A DNA stretch of 64,000 bases from Begonia masoniana (Eukaryota; Streptophyta; Magnoliopsida; Cucurbitales; Begoniaceae), in contig CM039502.1 in NCBI GenBank assembly GCA_022432975.1, positions 1,850,375 through 1,914,374 on the forward strand. Direction: 5' to 3'. Under the pieces are notes generated by a model. The model saw only the letters and a list, made by a program, of their open reading frames with translations. It did no database searches and was not told where the DNA came from. This document shows, one piece after another, positions 51,481 through 64,000 of the stretch; positions within the stretch are counted from its first letter, which is position 1; every line of letters begins with the position of its first letter. The translations under genes were made by a program, and so were the position numbers.

Positions 51481-52688
51481 TGAGGAATAAAATTAGTCGA
51501 AATACGCGATACATTGATTTCAAAAAAATGTCTAGTGTAAGGATTGGATTGGTTAGGTGAAAAAGAGTGAAGGCGTTTGGAGTAGTGATGACATTAGGGG
51601 GTGTCATATTTGATGAGAGGGTGATCAAAGCATTAATGTTGTCCCCCACTCTTTTTCCTAACCTTTTAATCATTCTCACATATTCCTCTTTTTTTAATTT
51701 CTTTAAATTAATTTATTAAATTTTAAAATAAAAAAAGAAACTCTTGCTACACGAGATGGCATTAAATATTCTAGAAAGAGAGGATAAAATTAGGATAATA
51801 TATAAATATATTTATTTAGATAAATGGATAAGAAAAACAAGACTATCTTTATGGTTTTTTTAATTTAATTATTTCACTATTTTATTTCAAAATTCAAATA
51901 TGGATAAATTCTATTTAATAAGACCACCTAACGATTACCTCCTTTACCCAACTACCACCTTTCTTACTTTGACTTTCACTATTCTTTCAAAGTAATAATC
52001 TATATATTCATAAAATAATTAAGTATAATATTTGTTTAATGAATTAATGACACACGAACATTTAATAAATGAGATGTAATTTGTCATTTTTATTTTTCAA
52101 TTAAAATCAATTTATTATTTAATGGCGTTAGAATCTACAATTTTCTTACAAATTTATAACATAAATAAATTATTTTGTTTTGAGTAACTTAATTTGATTT
52201 TTCACAATTAAATATGAGGTTAAATTGGAAATTAATAATAAAATAAGGTCATTGCGTAAATAAAGCAAACTCTAGGGGCATAACGAGAGCGCTTCGTTCC
52301 CTCACAGCATTGACCATTCAGTTTCTCAAATTATTCGCATATTACGTCTGACTGATTCTCTCTCAGACCGACGCAAATTTGAAGAAGATGATGAGAATCT
52401 GTCTCTCACTTCACTAATTTTAGTAACCCGTCCTTCAAATCCGCTCAATTTCTATGTTCGGGGCCTAAAAATCCCTTCTTTCCCCATCCCATCGATTTCG
52501 CTTTTGCCTCGATTCGGAAACTTATTTCAGATTCCGCCCCTACTACATCGACCGCCTTTGATCCCCTAGTATGCCACTTACTTTCCTTTTTTTGATTCAC
52601 TTCTGCGAATTATTCTTCCGCAGTTTCAGGAAGTCTCTTTAGAAGCTTGATTTGGGTGTTAAACAGGTTGTGGTTTTGGGGATTTTTG
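51481..52688. other. Intergenic and PTPMT1 leader
   Basis: AT-rich spacer (51680-52260), then the probable promoter and 5' leader of the phosphatase (about 52310-52688). No other gene seen. Confidence 0.5.
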
Positions 52689-54742
52689 ATGAAGATCGAG
52701 TATTTGGAGGACCAGGCGTCTGACGGGGACGATGAAGTTTTTGATACTCAAATTGCCAAGGCTGATGCTAAGAGAGCTTTAGTTGGAGCGGGGGCGAGGA
52801 TCTTGTTTTATCCGACTCTTTTGTATAATGTGGTTCGGAATAAGATTGAATCTGAATTCAGATGGTGGGATGAAGTTGATCAGGTATTCTTTTATTAATT
52901 TCGATCGATTAACTGTGGGGAAATGGTTTTTTTAATACATGTAGATTTATCTTATGGATTTCAAATTTAATTGAACTATTTGAGTTTTTTTTCGTATTGC
53001 ATGGACCTAACCAATCTAAGAGCTGTTGTCTCTGGAACTTTTAGAGTAACACGATACTGTTTTTTCAGCTGTGAAGTCAAATATAGTTGGCTTTGCTGTG
53101 TATATATGTATTATTAGCTATCAAGTCACTGGGTTATGTTGATTCTGTTTAAGATTTTTTTCCCCCAAAAAACATGTCTTTCAAACAAGTAGTTATGATC
53201 CTGATTTGATTATGCAGGGGAATTTAATTGTCATTGGATTGGTAATGTAGAAAAAAAAAATCTAGTTTTTACTTCATCTTCTGTGATTATAAATTTGTTG
53301 TTTTTCTCTTTTTTCTAGTTTCTTCTTTTAGGTGCTGTTCCCTTTCCTAAAGATGTTCCTCGGCTGAAGCAGCTCGGTGTTGGTGGCGTCATCACTCTGA
53401 ACGAATCTTATGAAACTCTCGTTCCATCATCCTTGTATCATGTGCGCGATTTCTCGAACTCACCCGTTGGCTTTGATTCTATGTTGCTAAAGTCTCATAT
53501 GTAAATATTTTCCGAATATTGGTTATGTTCTCTAACCTTTGTTGTTCTCTTTTACTGAATCTAATTGATGGAGGTGAAGTATAATATTAAAATAGTCATT
53601 GAATGGTAAAGATAAGAAGGGTCGGCAATTCTGTTCCTTTGGTCTTTAGTGGTTGGACTCTTTGTCCTCTCATTGTTTTAAGTTTTTTTAAAAATCTTGC
53701 AGAGCCATGGCATTGACCATTTAACGATTCCGACAAGAGATTATTGTTTTGCTCCTAAATTTGCAGATATAAGCCGAGCAGTTGACTTTATTCATAGTAA
53801 GCGAATATTCAATTCTTCCCGTCAATTATATTCTCTGATTTATCATTGTTGTTAACTGTTCGTCTGCTTTCAGAAAATGCATCTTGTGGGAAAACTACAT
53901 ACGTTCATTGCAAAGCAGGAAGAGGGAGGAGCACGACTATTGTCCTCTGCTATTTGGTACTTCTATGCGCCTAATATGAAGATCTCCTCATCTGTTTTTG
54001 AAATTTAATTTCGTTATGATGATTTAAAGGCTCATTCTCGTAGAACTTTGATAAAGTCTCACACTTTCAGGTTAAATATAAAGACATGACACCTGTCGGG
54101 GCCTTAGATTATGTTCGATCGAGGAGGCCCCGCGTTTTGTTGGCACCCTCGCAATGGGAGGTAGGAAAATCTTTTCATTAGAGAATCATTCTTGTTTTGA
54201 CTTTGCTGATGATTTCTTTCTGACCTTGATTGTGATATTTTGTTATCGTTTTTTATAAAAAAAAATTGTATTAAAAAAAAAATGACAAGTCTTCAGGGGA
54301 ATAGAGACTCGACAATTTCTTTCCAGCCGAGAAAGAACCATATTGAAAGGGTACTTTTGAAAATATTTAGAATTATAAGTTCACTTGCTAATAAGAAAAT
54401 TAACCATATCACATTCGTTTTTTTGTCACCATTATTGTTCAATATTTTCACTGTTCTTCAATTATTTACGATAAGCAGGCAGTTCAAGAATATAGCAATC
54501 GCCTCCCCCCAACAGGTGCATACTCTCCCTCGAGAGATGCAGTTCTTGTCACAAAAGCCGACCTCGACGGCTATTATGCAAACGGCACTGACGTTTCTGG
54601 TAAAGAGTTGGCACTTGTCCCTAAAGTGGCAAAAACTAAGCCAATGATAGCCAAGCTGTCTTGTCTTTTTGCATCCTTGAAAGTTAATGGGAGCGGCTCA
54701 GTCCCAAGACGGATGCCTGTGCCGGAAGCTCGAGCTTGCTGA
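52689..54742 (+). CDS. PTPMT1: Phosphatidylglycerophosphate phosphatase PTPMT1-type (dual-specificity phosphatase fold)
   Basis: Removes phosphate from phosphatidylglycerophosphate, giving phosphatidylglycerol for cardiolipin, mainly in mitochondria. Exons: 52689-52883, 53319-53441, 53703-53796, 53874-53956, 54071-54160, 54479-54742 (849 nt, 282 aa). RALVGAGARILFYPTLLYNVVRNK is the plant signature. Also seen are LLLGAVPFPKDVP, GVITLNESYETLVP and the Cys-phosphatase loop HCKAGRGRS with C150 and R156; a general-acid Asp is plausible in PTRDYC. The C-terminal extension after residue 195 is plant-specific and variable. The start MKIE is preferred to an upstream TTG-initiated frame. Exon 2 uses a weak donor (GTGCGC), which should be confirmed. 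Confidence 0.93.
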
Positions 54743-55267
54743 GGTGGAAGACAAGACGAAATCAGGCTGTTTGTACCGGAAATAAGAAGTTTGATGAGGT
54801 TATTGAGCATTTCTGATAGGTTTGTATTTAGGCGAGATAAGGATCTTGTTTAGAGCCAAGTTTGTGATTGGCTGAGCTACCCTCTTCTTTTCTCTCTCTC
54901 ATTTCGTAACCATTTTGCTTGTGAGGCTCCTCCTAGTTTGTACCAAAGAGAAACACGAGCTTCTTTATAAGATCAAGAGTAGTTTCTTTTCTCTTCTTCC
55001 TTCCTCCATTCAACTCTTTGAAAGTATGTTCTAGCTTTGGCTGCAAACCTGCTGAGCCTGTTCTGATATAACCCTGCTCTTAACCATGACCATGGGTCTT
55101 ATGATTTTTTGTTTTCATTCAACAAAAAGAGAAGATATTGTCTTCCACAAAGCATGGCATCAAGTTACAGAAAGGCCAACTAGCTCTACATCAGGTTTTG
55201 ACACACATGGAGTTTGGGCTTGTCAACAAATATATTCAATGAATTAAGTAACTGGCTCTGTGGAGAA
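54743..55267. other. PTPMT1 3' region
   Basis: 3' UTR and downstream sequence of PTPMT1, ending at the target duplication of the hAT-like element. No gene seen. Confidence 0.5.
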
Positions 55268-55642
55268 TAGGTGTGGACGCTGTCCAGTTCCACTCCAGAA
55301 CGTGAACTGTGTGACCCACGGTTCTATAGACCCAGAACTGGATCTATGTTTCACGGATTGGTTCCAAATTTAAAAGAAAAAAATTACTTATAATTTTTGT
55401 TTTTTTTTTTCTGGTTTTCAGAATTTGGGTCGATTTTTGAGTATGGGACCGTTTTTTGGGATTTTGGGTAGGGTTTTGACCGATTTTCTGGTCGCATATT
55501 TGACCCACGATTCGGTTTAGTTTTCACGGTTATTGAAAATGTTGAACCAGAATCAAGACTGGACCGCATGATTCTTGAAAGTCCATAACCGGCCCAATCC
55601 GCACGGTTAGGCTGAAACCACGTCTGGTTTTGCCCACCCCTA
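55268..55642. mobile_element. Non-autonomous hAT-like MITE, 375 bp
   Basis: The ends TAGGTGTGG and, on the other strand, TAGGGGTGG form short terminal inverted repeats. The element is flanked by a perfect 8-bp direct repeat GTGGAGAA (55260-55267 and 55643-55650), the target-site length of hAT transposons. TAGGGGTGGGCA-type ends are common in plant hAT MITEs. The interior has no coding capacity and contains diverged inverted stretches rich in GGTTC/GAACC. Confidence 0.8.
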
Positions 55643-55650
55643 GTGGAGAA

Positions 55651-56183
55651 GGCAGATGTCTTGCAAGTTAAGGAAGGTGTTAATATTAACACACATGTAT
55701 ACAATACATTATGGTTAGGAAAAGCATACTAAGAATGTAGTAATTTTGGTGTAGAAGAATCCCAAAAAAGGTGGGTTTGGCCATGTTGTGATATTCCTCT
55801 TTGCACTACCAAAATTCCTCCTGCAATTTCTTTATGGGACCAAATCTTGCAAACCCTAAAAAACACTCTTATCACTCTTCTTAACCTTCGAAAGCACCCA
55901 AAATCTTGTAAAAAAGTGAGAAACAACAATGGGTTACTTTTCATTTTTCAATTGCATCTCGACAAAAAGACATTTTACTATATTTGTTTTCGAATTTTCA
56001 ATATCTTTTTCCGGTATGTATATATGTATACTCGTATTCTCTTAACCAAGGGATTAAGTTTATATTTTCAAAGTTCCACTCTATCATCTACTCTGAGAAA
56101 CTACAAGGAAGTAGGTTTTAGCTTTATTCATGCACGTCCCCATGAACAAAAAAAGACAGCATGCACGTTGCTTCTTCTTTCGC

Positions 56184-56231
<48 letters not shown>

Positions 56232-56891
56232 CACATTAATCTTTAAACAATGAAAGAGAGAAAGCTGGAATATGGAATAGAATAAAGGAGTAAAGAGAAG
56301 TCACCCATACTTACAAAAAACAAATGACAAACAAATGAAATGAGGATTACATTAATCTATTTCTCAAATATTCTGAATTGAAAAGCATAATCTTAGAGCA
56401 ATGCATATGAAATTTTACCAAACTCATTTTCTATTGGCTACTATCACTTTTGAAAACTATGAAGATTCCAATCGAACTCCCCAGGATGCCTTTATTTTTT
56501 TCTCATGTATCGTATATTAGGGGGTAAATTGAGTGTTTCTGCTGCAATTTGTACAAATTTTCAAAAAATACATTATAATAACAGTGAATACATACAGAAA
56601 GCGTATGTATATATATTATATAAATAAGGTATAAAGCTAAACCTGTAATGATAGTGGTTATGATTTTCATGCAGACAGGCTATGCTTTTAGCTATTGATT
56701 CTCCATCAGTTGGTCACCAAGAGGGCAGCTTTTCTCTTCTTCCTTTTCTTTTTCCATCGACATGGACTGTTCAGTTATTTTCAGTTGAGAGCATCAGGGT
56801 ATGGCCAAACCCTGAAAAGGCGGAAACGAGAACGATGATGTTGTCTCACCAAGAGCCTGGTTTTTTTTTCCTTGTTCCATTTTCATTGTTT
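55651..56891. other. Intergenic, 3' side of the NAC gene
   Basis: AT-rich spacer between the convergent PTPMT1 and NAC genes. It holds the AG microsatellite at 56185-56230. The open frame at 56682-56978 overlaps the NAC terminal exon on the other strand and is not called. Confidence 0.5.
56185..56230. repeat. (AG)23 microsatellite
   Basis: 46 bp of uninterrupted AG dinucleotides in the spacer between PTPMT1 and the NAC gene. Confidence 0.9.
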
Positions 56892-63543
<6,652 letters not shown>

Positions 63544-63857
63544 TTCTTCTTTGACGAAAGGAAAAAAATCAGAATTACATGTAGATCGGAGACTTTGATA
63601 GGTTAACAATTACATGTAGGAATCTGTGGGGAAGAACGAGAGAGAGGCAGTTGGTTTTACTAAAGCTTAGGGGCAGTCTCTCATAAACTAAATCTTTTGT
63701 TGGAAGCTTGACTATAAAACCAAAAAAGGGAGACACGGCCCTTAACAGCTGTTGCTAAGAATTCAAAAAGGTGAGTAGTCTCATCTGTATCGTGTATTAT
63801 ACCCTTATTTCTCTCAAATAAAACTATTATACTCTATTTATATATGTATAGTTTATT

Positions 63858-64000
63858 CTCTCTCTCTCTCCTCTCTCTCTCTTACATACGTAAAGAGAAA
63901 GAGAGAGAGAGAGAGAGACTGACATGGGTTTTGAGGCTGAGTGCTGATGATGATGCTTTTGCCGTGGATGCTCTCTCTCTCTAGAGACGAGAGAGAGAGA
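63858..64000. repeat. CT/GA-rich tracts upstream of the NAC gene
   Basis: Runs of CT (63858-63881), GA (63896-63919) and further CT/GA at 63970-64000 lie 0.3-0.45 kb upstream of the NAC start, in its likely promoter or leader. The next locus, if any, is outside the window. Confidence 0.7.

Overview
This window reads as nuclear DNA of a flowering plant, very probably a eudicot. It is AT-rich, genes are split by short GT-AG introns, and the proteins match plant families: a type B hexokinase with a membrane anchor, a group A MAP kinase kinase, profilin, a NAC factor and an LRR receptor kinase. The species cannot be named from the sequence. No tRNA, rRNA or CRISPR array was recognised.

Layout, left to right. 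0-7 kb: an 11-exon 2-oxoglutarate dioxygenase (minus) and a one-exon RING-H2 gene (minus), beside a second set of RING flanks whose gene body is gone. 8-13 kb: a cytochrome b5-like protein, TIM17 and a 3-hydroxyisobutyrate dehydrogenase-like enzyme (all plus). 14-21.5 kb: an HSL3-type LRR receptor kinase (plus, with a one-base frameshift) facing a hexokinase (minus). 23-26 kb: a small unidentified protein and an OXS3-like stress protein (both minus). 28-38 kb: a MAP kinase kinase of the MKK6 type, profilin and Derlin (all minus). 38.5-51.5 kb: a transposon-damaged block. An HAD-type acid phosphatase is split in exon 3 by a Copia element with apparently identical LTRs, and a decayed LRR-extensin-like gene is interrupted by a second, older Copia element. 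52.7-54.7 kb: a PTPMT1-type phosphatidylglycerophosphate phosphatase (plus). 56.9-63.5 kb: a NAC073/NAC075-type factor (minus) whose last intron, about 4.9 kb, holds minisatellites, a third, dead Copia fragment, and 167 uninterrupted GAT units between two copies of a 308-bp duplication.

The genes do not form a pathway. They are independent plant genes. Exon borders were derived by hand by requiring GT-AG junctions, continuous phase and a familiar protein, and each reported model closes in frame (the receptor kinase only after allowing for one extra base). The main interest is genome dynamics: a very recent gene-breaking insertion, a microsatellite apparently born at a duplication junction, a decayed tandem gene copy, and a non-autonomous hAT-like element with a perfect 8-bp target duplication. 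I found no evidence of an unknown biological system.
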